Below, one piece after another: positions 1 through 7,542 of a stretch of 17,219 nucleotides of DNA. The position numbers and the translations under genes are program-made. The stretch is from JAFGMQ01 sp036733345. GTDB lineage: Bacteria; Desulfobacterota; DSM-4660; Desulfatiglandales; Desulfatiglandaceae. Numbering within the stretch: the stretch's first letter is position 1; each line of letters begins with the position of its first letter. A model generated the notes under the pieces. That model worked only from the letters and a program-made list of their open reading frames with translations. It was not told the origin of the DNA and ran no database searches. The stretch lies in assembly GCA_036733345.1 (NCBI GenBank), contig DAINAR010000059.1, forward strand, positions 1 through 17,219. The letters run 5' to 3'.

Positions 1-978
1 GGAGATGACAGCATTAAAATTACGGGCGTTAATTCGCTGAATGATGCCGAATCAGGTGAAATCAGTTTTTTTTCAGATCGCCGTTATAAAGATAGCCTGG
101 CGAATACAAAGGCTTCTGCAGTATTGATTTCAGAAATAAATCCTGACTTTAAAGGCTCTCAGGTTTTAGTTTCCGATCCAGCTCTAGCCTATGCGAAAGT
201 TGCCGGGCTTTTTGCTTCACCCGTACCAAAACATAATGGGATAAGTGAGCTTTCTGTCATACATGACAGTGTATTAATAGGAAAAAATGTATCAGTTTAT
301 CCCAATGTGTATATAGGAGCGGAATGCAGCATCTTAGATGATTGCGTTTTATTTCCAGGTGTCTTTTTAGGTGACAGGGTTAAGATTGGTAAAAATACGG
401 TCATTTACCCAAATGTAACTATTTTACAGGATTGTCTTATAGGAAATAATGTAATAATTCATGCCGGAACCGTCATAGGAAGCGATGGATTCGGTTTCGT
501 GAGGGATGGGGTTACTTCTGTCAAAGTACCTCAGCTGGGTATTGTTCAGATCGATGACAACGTGGAGATAGGCGCAAATAATTGCATTGACAGGGCTGCC
601 TTGGGCAAGACATGGATAATGAGCGGGGTAAAAACAGATAATCTTGTTCAAATAGCACATAATGTTGTTATCGGAGAAAATACACTTATAGTAGCCCAGG
701 CTGGTGTATCAGGTAGTGTTCATATTGGCCGTGAAGTGATTATCGGTGGACAGGTTGGAATTTCGGATCATCTTCAGATTGGGGACAGGGCGATGATTGG
801 ATCTCAGTCAGGTGTTGCAAAATCTATCGGGCCCGGTGAAATTGTTTCAGGTTGTCCTACAATGCCTCATCGTCTCTGGCTAAAAAATTCCGGGCTGATA
901 ATGCGACTTCCGCAGTTGAATGAAAGATTGAGAAACTGCGAAAAATACATAGAAAAACTTCAAAAGAAACTATCATAA
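1..978 (+). CDS. lpxD: UDP-3-O-acylglucosamine N-acyltransferase LpxD (5' end outside window)
   Basis: LpxD transfers a second 3-hydroxyacyl chain from acyl-ACP to the 2-amino group of UDP-3-O-acylglucosamine, the third step of lipid A synthesis in the cytoplasm. The frame is open from base 1, so the 325 codons seen lack only the first one or two dozen residues of a usual protein of about 340. The N-terminal uridine-binding domain is visible (GVNSLNDAESGEISFFSD near residues 9-26). It is followed by a long left-handed beta-helix of hexapeptide repeats. The motif VQIAHNVVIG carries the expected catalytic histidine at codon 658-660. A short helical tail (residues after about 295) fits the family's C-terminal helices. 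Its stop overlaps the AAGGAG ribosome site of fabZ, so the two are probably co-translated. A TTG at 124 is internal and is not the start. Confidence 0.95.
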   Translation, partial: GDDSIKITGVNSLNDAESGEISFFSDRRYKDSLANTKASAVLISEINPDFKGSQVLVSDPALAYAKVAGLFASPVPKHNGISELSVIHDSVLIGKNVSVYPNVYIGAECSILDDCVLFPGVFLGDRVKIGKNTVIYPNVTILQDCLIGNNVIIHAGTVIGSDGFGFVRDGVTSVKVPQLGIVQIDDNVEIGANNCIDRAALGKTWIMSGVKTDNLVQIAHNVVIGENTLIVAQAGVSGSVHIGREVIIGGQVGISDHLQIGDRAMIGSQSGVAKSIGPGEIVSGCPTMPHRLWLKNSGLIMRLPQLNERLRNCEKYIEKLQKKLS

Positions 979-993
979 GGAGCATAGTTATTG

Positions 994-1437
994 ATGAAAT
1001 CACCCCTTTTTTACGAAGACATTATAAAAGTTCTTCCACACCGTTATCCCTTTTTGCTGATTGATAGAATTATGGAAATGGAACTTGGAAAATATGCTAT
1101 CGGGATAAAAAATGTTACTGCCAATGAGCCTTTTTTTCAGGGCCATTTTCCTGGAAACCCAATAATGCCAGGAGTTCTTATTGTTGAGGCGATGGCACAG
1201 ACAGGGGGAGTTCTGGCAAGGCTGTCGATTTATGGTGACCAGGTGAAATTCAGTGATTCGATCTTTTTTATGTCAATTGACAAGGTTAAATTCCGAAAAC
1301 CGGTAGTTCCAGGTGACCAGATCCTGTTCAGGCTGGATGCTCTTAGAACCGGATCAAGGGTTTGGAAAATGGCTGGCAAGGCTTATGTTGTTAATGATTT
1401 GGTTGCAGAGGCAGAGCTCGTTGCAACCATTGGTTAA
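994..1437 (+). CDS. fabZ: 3-hydroxyacyl-ACP dehydratase FabZ
   Basis: FabZ dehydrates 3-hydroxyacyl-ACP to trans-2-enoyl-ACP in type II fatty acid synthesis, competing with LpxA and LpxD for hydroxyacyl-ACP. The 147-residue hot-dog protein has the usual length. It shows the family opening HRYPFLLIDR (residues 16-25) and the catalytic His51 and Glu65 in FFQGHFPGNPIMPG and LIVEAMAQ. An AAGGAG site at 977-982 overlaps the lpxD stop. Translation could begin at ATG 994 (11-base spacing, preferred here) or at the adjacent TTG 991 (8-base spacing), which adds one residue. The position between lpxD and lpxA is the classic lipid A operon arrangement. Confidence 0.95.
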   Translation: MKSPLFYEDIIKVLPHRYPFLLIDRIMEMELGKYAIGIKNVTANEPFFQGHFPGNPIMPGVLIVEAMAQTGGVLARLSIYGDQVKFSDSIFFMSIDKVKFRKPVVPGDQILFRLDALRTGSRVWKMAGKAYVVNDLVAEAELVATIG

Positions 1438-1451
1438 ATGAGAAAGGGGTT

Positions 1452-1508
1452 AAGTTGAGTAGTTGACTGTTTATTCAGTTTCAATGAAGGCTCAACTTTT
1501 GTTTTTTT
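1452..1508 (+). terminator. Candidate intrinsic terminator or attenuator between fabZ and lpxA
   Basis: An 8-bp perfect stem pairs AAGTTGAG (1452-1459) with CTCAACTT (1491-1498). Inside it, TTGACTG (1463-1469) can pair with CAGT (1476-1479) plus CAA (1482-1484) around a two-base bulge and a six-base loop. The outer stem runs directly into a T-rich tract (1497-1508) that ends just before the lpxA ribosome site. It has the layout of a rho-independent terminator, but the stem is AT-rich. Inside an operon, partial termination or attenuation is more likely than a full stop. The function is inferred from layout only. Confidence 0.45.
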
Positions 1509-1511
1509 AAT

Positions 1512-1515
1512 GAGG
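1512..1515 (+). promoter_or_regulatory. Ribosome binding site that fixes the lpxA start
   Basis: GAGG lies 6 bases before ATG 1522. The upstream in-frame ATG at 1510 follows a T-run and has no purine-rich site. The 1522 start also gives the family-typical N terminus (MEIHSSAVV). Confidence 0.6.
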
Positions 1516-1521
1516 CAAATA

Positions 1522-2295
1522 ATGGAAATTCATTCTTCAGCAGTAGTCAGCTCAAGTGCTCGGATCGAGAGTGGTGTCAAAATAGGGCCCTACAGCAGTA
1601 TCGGGGATAATGTAACGATAGGGCGTGATACAGAAATCGGAGCCCATGTTGTTATAATGGGACATACTCAAATAGGTGAAAGGAATAAGATATATCCCTT
1701 TTGCTCAATAGGCAGTCCTCCACAGGATCTTTCTTATAAAGGGGAAGATACACGTATAATTATTGGGAATGACAATATTATCAGGGAATATGTTACAGTA
1801 AATTTGCCTACTACAAAACAGGAATGGAAAACAGTTATTGGGGATAATAATTACATAATGGCCTATGCGCATATTGCTCATGACTGCTTTGTAGGAAACA
1901 GGATAATAATGTCCAACTGTGCAACTCTTGGCGGACATATAACAGTTGGAGATCACGCTATACTCGGTGGGCTTGTGGCTGTTCATCAATTTGTAAGGAT
2001 AGGCGCCTATGCTTTCATTGGCGGCAAGTCAGGGATTGTCCAGGATGTGCCTCCATTTATGATTACGGCAGGGGGCAGAGCAAGGCTTTACGGTATCAAT
2101 CGAAAAGGATTATGGCGTGAGGGTTTTTCCCAGGAAACAATCGACGGATTGAAGAGGGCCTACAGCATAATCTGGAGGGGTAAAAAAAGACTTGAAGAAG
2201 GGATAGAGCAGGTTAAAAAGGAAGTCACAATGTCTCCTCAGCTTGAGATGCTTCTGGATTTTCTACACGGGTCAAAGAGAGGGATAATGCGCTGA
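1522..2295 (+). CDS. lpxA: UDP-N-acetylglucosamine acyltransferase LpxA
   Basis: LpxA performs the first step of lipid A synthesis, moving a 3-hydroxyacyl chain from ACP to UDP-GlcNAc or UDP-GlcNAc3N. The 257-residue protein is a hexapeptide-repeat beta-helix with the C-terminal helical domain ending in KRGIMR. The catalytic histidine is His120 in AHIAHDC (E. coli His125). A constant offset of 5 from E. coli holds through this region. Gly168 aligns with E. coli Gly173, the chain-length ruler residue, so a long acyl chain is plausible. Odd points: the E. coli His99-Arg-Gly-Thr segment reads NLPT (94-97), and the Glu200 and Arg205 nucleotide-site positions read Lys and Glu in GINRKGLWREGF (190-201). 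The start at 1522 is chosen on its GAGG site. Confidence 0.94.
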   Translation: MEIHSSAVVSSSARIESGVKIGPYSSIGDNVTIGRDTEIGAHVVIMGHTQIGERNKIYPFCSIGSPPQDLSYKGEDTRIIIGNDNIIREYVTVNLPTTKQEWKTVIGDNNYIMAYAHIAHDCFVGNRIIMSNCATLGGHITVGDHAILGGLVAVHQFVRIGAYAFIGGKSGIVQDVPPFMITAGGRARLYGINRKGLWREGFSQETIDGLKRAYSIIWRGKKRLEEGIEQVKKEVTMSPQLEMLLDFLHGSKRGIMR

Positions 2296-2409
2296 TAAAT
2301 TGATATTACTGATATCTATATCCTGATGAAAAGTAACGCATATGCTTAAATACAATAGGAATTTCGATTTATAAAAGCTGTTTACCCGATTACAGCAAGC
2401 AAGATTAGC

Positions 2410-3225
2410 ATGTCACATGAAAAGACTGAAAATATAGGCCTAATAGCTGGTGGAGGCCAGTTTCCTTTAATGGCAGCCGACGCAGCAAAAAAAAAGGGGT
2501 TTAATATTATCGCAGTTGCTCACATTGGTGAAACAGATTCGATTCTGGCAGAGAAAGTTGATGAAATTATATGGATAAAATTAGGACAACTTGGACGTTT
2601 AATTAAATCCCTGAAAAAATTCGGGGTTTGCAAGGCTTTAATGGCCGGCTCAATAAAAAAAAGGCGGATGTTCGAAGGTATTAAGCCCGATCTTACAGGG
2701 GCTGCAGTTATTTCAAGACTTGCCATTTTTCACGATGATAATATTCTGAAGGCCGTAGACAGAGCATTGGCAAAGGAAGGGATAGAGGTGATAAGCTCTG
2801 CTTCTTTTTTATCGGAACTCTTTGTTGCGCCTGGATGTTTGACAAAGAGAAAACCCAGTCGATCCGAAAAGGAAGATATTAAATTCGGCTGGGATATGGC
2901 AAAAGAGCTTGGTCGCCTGGATATTGGCCAATGTATAGTTGTCAGGAAGAAAACTGTACTTGCCATAGAAGCAATAGAGGGTACGGATGAAACCATAAGG
3001 CGGGGAGGAGAACTGGCAAAGGAAAAAGCAGTTGTAATCAAGCTTTGTAAACCGAATCAGGATCTTCGATTTGACCTGCCAACTATAGGGCTTGAAACAC
3101 TGAAAACAATGTCCCTTGTGAAGGCATCTGTTCTGGCTGTTGAAGCCGGGAAAACTCTGGTTTTTGACAGGGAGGAGATGGTGAAATATGCGGATAATGC
3201 AGGAATATCTATCATTTCTATTTGA
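2410..3225 (+). CDS. lpxI: UDP-2,3-diacylglucosamine pyrophosphatase LpxI (DUF1009)
   Basis: LpxI hydrolyses UDP-2,3-diacylglucosamine to lipid X and UMP, replacing LpxH in many alpha- and deltaproteobacteria. The 271-residue protein carries the family N-terminal motif GLIAGGGQFPL (10-20) and the segment AGSIKKRRMF (79-88). The C-terminal block EGTDETIRRGG (190-200) and KPNQDLRFDLPTIG (214-227) is also present. Asp222 of the DLPTIG motif probably matches the aspartate known to be essential in Caulobacter LpxI, by motif position. The gene lies 114 bases after lpxA in the same direction. The start ATG has only a weak purine-rich site (AGCAAG), but it places the conserved glycine-rich strand at the expected place. 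Confidence 0.92.
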   Translation: MSHEKTENIGLIAGGGQFPLMAADAAKKKGFNIIAVAHIGETDSILAEKVDEIIWIKLGQLGRLIKSLKKFGVCKALMAGSIKKRRMFEGIKPDLTGAAVISRLAIFHDDNILKAVDRALAKEGIEVISSASFLSELFVAPGCLTKRKPSRSEKEDIKFGWDMAKELGRLDIGQCIVVRKKTVLAIEAIEGTDETIRRGGELAKEKAVVIKLCKPNQDLRFDLPTIGLETLKTMSLVKASVLAVEAGKTLVFDREEMVKYADNAGISIISI

Positions 3226-3304
3226 AGACGCATCATGATAATAAAAGTACGATATTCCCATCATCAGTAATGATCTGTGATAAATGAGTTGAAAAACATA
3301 ATTT

Positions 3305-3309
3305 GAGGG
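3305..3309 (+). promoter_or_regulatory. Ribosome binding site that fixes a TTG start at 3318
   Basis: GAGGG lies 8 bases before TTG 3318. An earlier in-frame TTG at 3303 overlaps this site itself, so 3318 is the likelier start. No ATG is available before the Rossmann motif. Confidence 0.55.
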
Positions 3310-3317
3310 TTCGATCA

Positions 3318-4289
3318 TTGAAGAAAAAAAGAATTAAAGTCGGTGTGATTGGGGTGGGTCATCTCGGAGAATATCATACCCAGAAATATATAGCGATGCC
3401 GTCAGTTGATTTAATAGGAATTATGGACATAAACCCTGAAAGGGCCAGAGAGATAGGAAGAAAATACAATACGAATGTTTATGAAAGACATCAAGAACTC
3501 CTTAATATGGTCGATGCGGTGAGTCTTGCTGTGCCGACAGAAATGCATTTCCAGGTGGCAAGGGATATCCTGTTAAGCGGCGTTAATTTGCTTATTGAAA
3601 AACCTATCACATACAGCCTGGAGGATGCAAAGGAACTTATTACTATTGCCAAGGAAAAAAATCTGATTCTTCAGGTCGGACATGTTGAACGTTTCAATCC
3701 CGCTGTCGTAAAAATGGAATCACTGCTCAATAATCCTATATTTATTGAATCTCATCGTATGAATCTCTTTACTAAAAGAGGCACAGGAGTTGATGTGACG
3801 CTTGATTTGATGATACATGATCTGGATATTATTTTACATGTTGTCCCATCGGATGTTAAAGAGGTTCATGCTACAGGTATCTCTGTTGTCACGGATAAGA
3901 CGGATATCGCTAATGTAAGAATGATCTTTGAGAACGGTACCGTGGCAAATTTAACTGCAAGCAGAGTTTCTAACAGGAATCTAAGAAAAATAAGGATTTT
4001 CCAGCCTGATGCATATATTTCCGTCGACTGCCTCAAGAGGGAAATTAGCGTCACCTCTTTGCTGAATGAGAATAATGATCCAGATACCTTTCCTCAGATC
4101 ACATCAAATAAAATGAAATATCCTGACAGCGATCCATTGGCTGATGAAATCAGTTCATTTGTTGATGCAGTTGTTAACGGTTCAAAACCGGTAGTTAGCG
4201 GCCAGGACGGAAAAAAGGCCCTCAGAGTTGCTCTTAATATAATTGATCAGATTGAGACAGGATGCAGGGGTTTTAAAGCCATTTGCTAA
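3318..4289 (+). CDS. Gfo/Idh/MocA family NAD(P)-dependent oxidoreductase, GnnA-like by position
   Basis: The 323-residue protein has an N-terminal Rossmann fold (GVIGVGHLGEYH, 9-20), the family EKP motif (94-96) with the catalytic lysine position, and a C-terminal alpha/beta domain. MIHDLDIIL (165-173) carries the conserved histidine and aspartate of this superfamily. It lies between lpxI and lpxB. In Acidithiobacillus ferrooxidans, gnnA, a member of this same superfamily, lies between lpxA and lpxB and oxidises the 3-hydroxyl of UDP-GlcNAc on the way to UDP-GlcNAc3N. Its partner GnnB, a DegT-type aminotransferase, is not in this window. A role in lipid A sugar modification is therefore inferred from position. 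Another sugar dehydrogenase activity is possible. A TTG start is required. Confidence 0.85.
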   Translation: MKKKRIKVGVIGVGHLGEYHTQKYIAMPSVDLIGIMDINPERAREIGRKYNTNVYERHQELLNMVDAVSLAVPTEMHFQVARDILLSGVNLLIEKPITYSLEDAKELITIAKEKNLILQVGHVERFNPAVVKMESLLNNPIFIESHRMNLFTKRGTGVDVTLDLMIHDLDIILHVVPSDVKEVHATGISVVTDKTDIANVRMIFENGTVANLTASRVSNRNLRKIRIFQPDAYISVDCLKREISVTSLLNENNDPDTFPQITSNKMKYPDSDPLADEISSFVDAVVNGSKPVVSGQDGKKALRVALNIIDQIETGCRGFKAIC

Positions 4290-4295
4290 AATGAT

Positions 4296-5444
4296 GTGAG
4301 ACCTTTTAAATTTGTAGTAATCGTGGCCGGAGAGGCCTCAGCCGATTTGCATGCTTCTAATCTTGTTAAGGTGATGAAGCAATGGGAACCGGGCATCGTT
4401 TTCTGGGGCATTGGTGGCAAAAAAATGGAAGAGGCCGGAGTCAAGCTTATCCTCTCCTCTTCTGATATGGCAGTTGTAGGTCTAACTGAGGCGTTTTCAA
4501 AATTCAGGACACTTGCAAGGGCATCTAAACAACTCAAGTATATTCTAAAAAATGCACGTCCTGACCTGTTAATCCTTCTTGACTATCCTGGTTTCAATAT
4601 TCATATCGCAAAAGCGGCAAAACAGTTTCACGTACCTGTATTATACTATATTGCTCCTCAGGTATGGGCTTGGCGAAGAGGGCGTGTTAAAAAAATAGCC
4701 AGGCGTGTCAATCATATGGCTGTTATACTTCCTTTTGAGGAGGAGTTTTTTAAGAATAGCGGTATTAATGTGGATTATGTTGGTCATCCAATCCTTGATT
4801 GTATTGCTCAGAAAAACACTTCACCGCAAATTGAACAGAATTTTCCAGTAATTGGAATAGTACCTGGAAGCCGAAGAGAAGAGATACGGAATCTGCTGCC
4901 TGTTATGATCAGGTCAGCAGAGATTTTAGAAAATCACTATGGAGGCATTAAATGCCTTCTACCTCTGGCGCCAACAATTGATGCCGAATTTGTACAGTCT
5001 TTTATAGACAGCTCAAATGTTTCTATAAATATAACTGTTTGCAGAAACAGCATTTATGATGTCCTCAGCAGTTGTGATATAGCTATGGTGACCTCGGGTA
5101 CGGCGACCCTGGAAACCGCTGTTATGGGGATTCCAATGGTAATTGTATACAAGGTTTCTCCAATTTCTTACTGGCTGGCCAAAAAAGTGATTAAAACATC
5201 TTTTATCGGGCTGGTAAACCTCGTTGCAGGTGAGAAGGTCGTCCCTGAACTAATTCAATATGAAGCAACTCCCGAAAGACTTGCAGAAGAAGTTTTGAAT
5301 ATCCTTGAAAATCAGGGCGTTATTGATATCATGAAAAACAAGATGAAATATGTTAAAGAATCTCTGGGAAATGCAGGGGCATCTGAAAAAACAGCCCAAA
5401 TAGCCATTAAAATGATAAGGCAGCAGTTAAAACAATCAGGGTAA
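4296..5444 (+). CDS. lpxB: Lipid-A-disaccharide synthase LpxB
   Basis: LpxB joins lipid X with UDP-2,3-diacylglucosamine to form the beta-1,6 tetraacyl disaccharide 1-phosphate at the inner membrane, releasing UDP. It is a GT19 glycosyltransferase of 382 residues, the usual length. Visible motifs are VAGEASADLHASNL (10-23), LLDYPGFN (94-101) with the essential aspartate at 96, APQVWAWRRGR (120-130), VGHPILD (162-168), GSRREEI (191-197) and SGTATLETA (267-275). The start is GTG 4296, 6 bases after the preceding stop. The nearby ATG 4291 runs into a stop at once. No clear ribosome site precedes it, so translation is probably coupled to the upstream gene. Confidence 0.95.
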   Translation: MRPFKFVVIVAGEASADLHASNLVKVMKQWEPGIVFWGIGGKKMEEAGVKLILSSSDMAVVGLTEAFSKFRTLARASKQLKYILKNARPDLLILLDYPGFNIHIAKAAKQFHVPVLYYIAPQVWAWRRGRVKKIARRVNHMAVILPFEEEFFKNSGINVDYVGHPILDCIAQKNTSPQIEQNFPVIGIVPGSRREEIRNLLPVMIRSAEILENHYGGIKCLLPLAPTIDAEFVQSFIDSSNVSINITVCRNSIYDVLSSCDIAMVTSGTATLETAVMGIPMVIVYKVSPISYWLAKKVIKTSFIGLVNLVAGEKVVPELIQYEATPERLAEEVLNILENQGVIDIMKNKMKYVKESLGNAGASEKTAQIAIKMIRQQLKQSG

Positions 5445-5498
5445 TTTTCAACCAGAAGATTAGTGTAAAGGAAAGTAGATTATCCATGAGGCAATTTT

Positions 5499-6863
5499 AT
5501 GGCAAGAACCATTCTGATAGTAGATGATGAAGAAAGTATCCTTCAGTCTCTGGAGGGTATTTTTTCAGATGAAGGTTTTGAGGTAATAAATGCAACCAGC
5601 GGATCTCAGGCCTTGGAAAAAATTGAGGAAGTTATGCCGGACCTCGTACTCCTTGATATATGGATGCCCGGAATGGATGGCATAGAGGTTTTAGTGAAAA
5701 TCAAGGATGACTATCCAAATCTTCAGGTTGTCATGATGTCAGGCCATGGAAATATCGAAACTGCTGTGAAGGCAACAAAGCTGGGTGCGTATGATTTTAT
5801 TGAGAAACCTCTTTCTCTTGAAAAACTTCTTCTGTCTGTAAATAATGCACTTGATTATAACAGGCTTGAGGAGGAGATAAGTCTTTTCAGGGAAAAGCAG
5901 AAGTTCGGTATTACAGGACATGGAAAGGCTGTCACAGCACTGAGTGAGCAAATAAGAATAGTAGCCCCGACGGACGCCTGGGTGCTTATTTCCGGTGAGA
6001 ACGGAACAGGAAAGGAACTGGTAGCTCATACCATACACCAGTTAAGCAAACGAAAACATAAACCAATGATCGAAGTGAATTGTGCCGCCATTCCGGAGGA
6101 GCTTATTGAGAGTGAACTTTTCGGCCATGAAAAAGGCGCTTTTACAGGCGCTTCCAGCATGAGAAAGGGTAAATTTGACCTTGCTCATGATGGAACGATT
6201 TTTCTCGATGAAATTGGAGATATGAGTTTAAAGGCTCAATCCAAGACACTTAGGATTCTGCAGGAGCAGAAATTTGAAAGGGTAGGGGGTGCAAGAACCA
6301 TTAAGGTGGATGTTCGAGTACTTGCTGCCACAAACAAGGATCTTGAGGCAGAAATAGAAAAAGGGACATTCAGGGAAGACCTTTATTTCAGGCTTAATGT
6401 TATACCAATGAGAATTGCGCCTCTCAGGGAGAGGGTTGAGGATATTCCTGAATTAGTGGAGGAATTTGTAAAGGAATTCTCATTAAATACTAATATTGAA
6501 AGAAAAGAGTTTTCCGAGGAAGCAATTTCAGTTCTTCGGAAATATGAATGGCCCGGTAATATCCGCGAGCTGAAAAACCTGGTCGAAAGACTTATGATAA
6601 TGACTAAAGACAGGGTTCTTCTGGCTAAAGATATCCCTCCACCCTACAATGCGTCTTTAGATGTCGAGCATAATCTTACGAGTGCATTTACGTCAGGATC
6701 TCTCAGAGAAGCAAAAAATGAATTTGAAAAGGCATTTTTAGCAAGCAAGTTGCAGGAATATAACGGGAATATTTCACAAACTGCTGAAGCCATAGGTGTT
6801 GAGCGAAGTAATCTCCACAAAAAGATCAAAGCTTATGGACTTGAGTCAGGAGGTGGCTCTTAA
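5499..6863 (+). CDS. ntrX: NtrX-like sigma-54-dependent response regulator
   Basis: This 454-residue regulator would activate sigma-54 promoters after phosphorylation. The receiver domain (1-120) has the acidic pocket DDEE and the phosphoacceptor Asp53 in LLDIWMPGMDG. Its segment MSGHGNIETAVKATKLGAY (80-98) is typical of the NtrX subfamily. The AAA+ domain has Walker A GENGTGKE (166-173), the sigma-54 contact loop GAFTGA (213-218), Walker B IFLDE (234-238) and WPGNIREL (351-358). A Fis-type helix-turn-helix closes the protein (about 420-447). GAGG at 5488-5491 supports the ATG. It follows lpxB by 54 bases and may share its transcript. No NtrY-like kinase gene is in view, so its signal and targets are unknown. 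The subfamily name is a similarity call. Confidence 0.88.
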   Translation: MARTILIVDDEESILQSLEGIFSDEGFEVINATSGSQALEKIEEVMPDLVLLDIWMPGMDGIEVLVKIKDDYPNLQVVMMSGHGNIETAVKATKLGAYDFIEKPLSLEKLLLSVNNALDYNRLEEEISLFREKQKFGITGHGKAVTALSEQIRIVAPTDAWVLISGENGTGKELVAHTIHQLSKRKHKPMIEVNCAAIPEELIESELFGHEKGAFTGASSMRKGKFDLAHDGTIFLDEIGDMSLKAQSKTLRILQEQKFERVGGARTIKVDVRVLAATNKDLEAEIEKGTFREDLYFRLNVIPMRIAPLRERVEDIPELVEEFVKEFSLNTNIERKEFSEEAISVLRKYEWPGNIRELKNLVERLMIMTKDRVLLAKDIPPPYNASLDVEHNLTSAFTSGSLREAKNEFEKAFLASKLQEYNGNISQTAEAIGVERSNLHKKIKAYGLESGGGS

Positions 6864-6870
6864 TTTTATG

Positions 6871-7461
6871 CTATATATTAAATTCGCATCCTGTAACATG
6901 ACTTATTCTTTCCCATATCTCTTTTCGTCCCTGTCTTGTTTTTGCCGAGAAAATTAGAGGTGTATCAACAGAAACACTTGAAAACTGCTCTTTTATCAGT
7001 TTCGATCTGACAGCTGCCTGCTGGCGTGAAACCTTGTCCGCCTTTGTTAAAACCATGATAAAGTATATTTTGTACTGATTCAGCCACCTTAACAGATCAA
7101 TATCTCCCTGGCTGGCATCTCTTCTAATATCTATTATTACCACAACTGCCATCAGATTATCACGTTTATACAAATATTTTTCTACCATAGACTGCCAGGA
7201 CTTCTTGATATTCATCGGAACACGGGCAAATCCGTAACCTGGAAGATCTACTAAATATATGGAACTGCCCAGAGAAAAGAAATTTATTGACTGGGTTCTG
7301 CCGGGCCTGGAACTTGTCTTTGCAAGTTTTTTTCGGTTTACAAGGGTGTTGATAAGAGAAGATTTTCCAACATTAGATCTGCCGGCAAAGGCTATTTCTG
7401 GCCTGTCCGGAAGTGGATATTGGTTTTCCCTGAATGCACTTGTCAAAAATTCGACATCCAT
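6871..7461 (-). CDS. engB: Ribosome biogenesis GTPase EngB (YsxC/YihA)
   Basis: EngB is an essential TrmE-Era-EngA-EngB-Septin class GTPase that helps assemble the large ribosomal subunit. At 196 residues it has the normal length. All GTP-binding motifs are seen: G1 GRSNVGKS (27-34), the switch threonine in SRPGRTQSINFF, G3 DLPGYGFA (72-79), G4 TKAD (139-142) and G5 SAK (172-174). It is the last gene of the minus-strand group, 81 bases after the aminotransferase. It converges with the NtrX-like gene with only 7 bases between stop codons and no terminator hairpin in that gap. The ATG has only a weak GAG-type ribosome site. Confidence 0.95.
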   Translation of the reverse strand: MDVEFLTSAFRENQYPLPDRPEIAFAGRSNVGKSSLINTLVNRKKLAKTSSRPGRTQSINFFSLGSSIYLVDLPGYGFARVPMNIKKSWQSMVEKYLYKRDNLMAVVVIIDIRRDASQGDIDLLRWLNQYKIYFIMVLTKADKVSRQQAAVRSKLIKEQFSSVSVDTPLIFSAKTRQGRKEIWERISHVTGCEFNI

Positions 7462-7542
7462 ATATTCTCAAGATATTCAATATGATAAAATTATCTCTGA
7501 AAATCATTTCACAGAAAAAATGCTTTTATGATTAAAAGACTG

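Noticed and set aside
1510..1521. Upstream ATG as the start of lpxA
   Set aside because: It directly follows a T-run with no ribosome site. ATG 1522 has GAGG at 6 bases and gives the usual N terminus.
2296..2409. Promoter before lpxI (TTGATA at 2300, TACAAT at 2351)
   Set aside because: The hexamers are not at a workable spacing from each other and neither has a matching partner.
2809..3318. Long antisense reading frame over lpxI
   Set aside because: It lies entirely opposite a well-supported gene and its start region, has no recognisable motif or ribosome site, and is explained as a shadow frame.
6864..6870. Bidirectional terminator between the convergent regulator and engB
   Set aside because: Only 7 bases separate the stop codons and no stem-loop with flanking A and T tracts is visible there.
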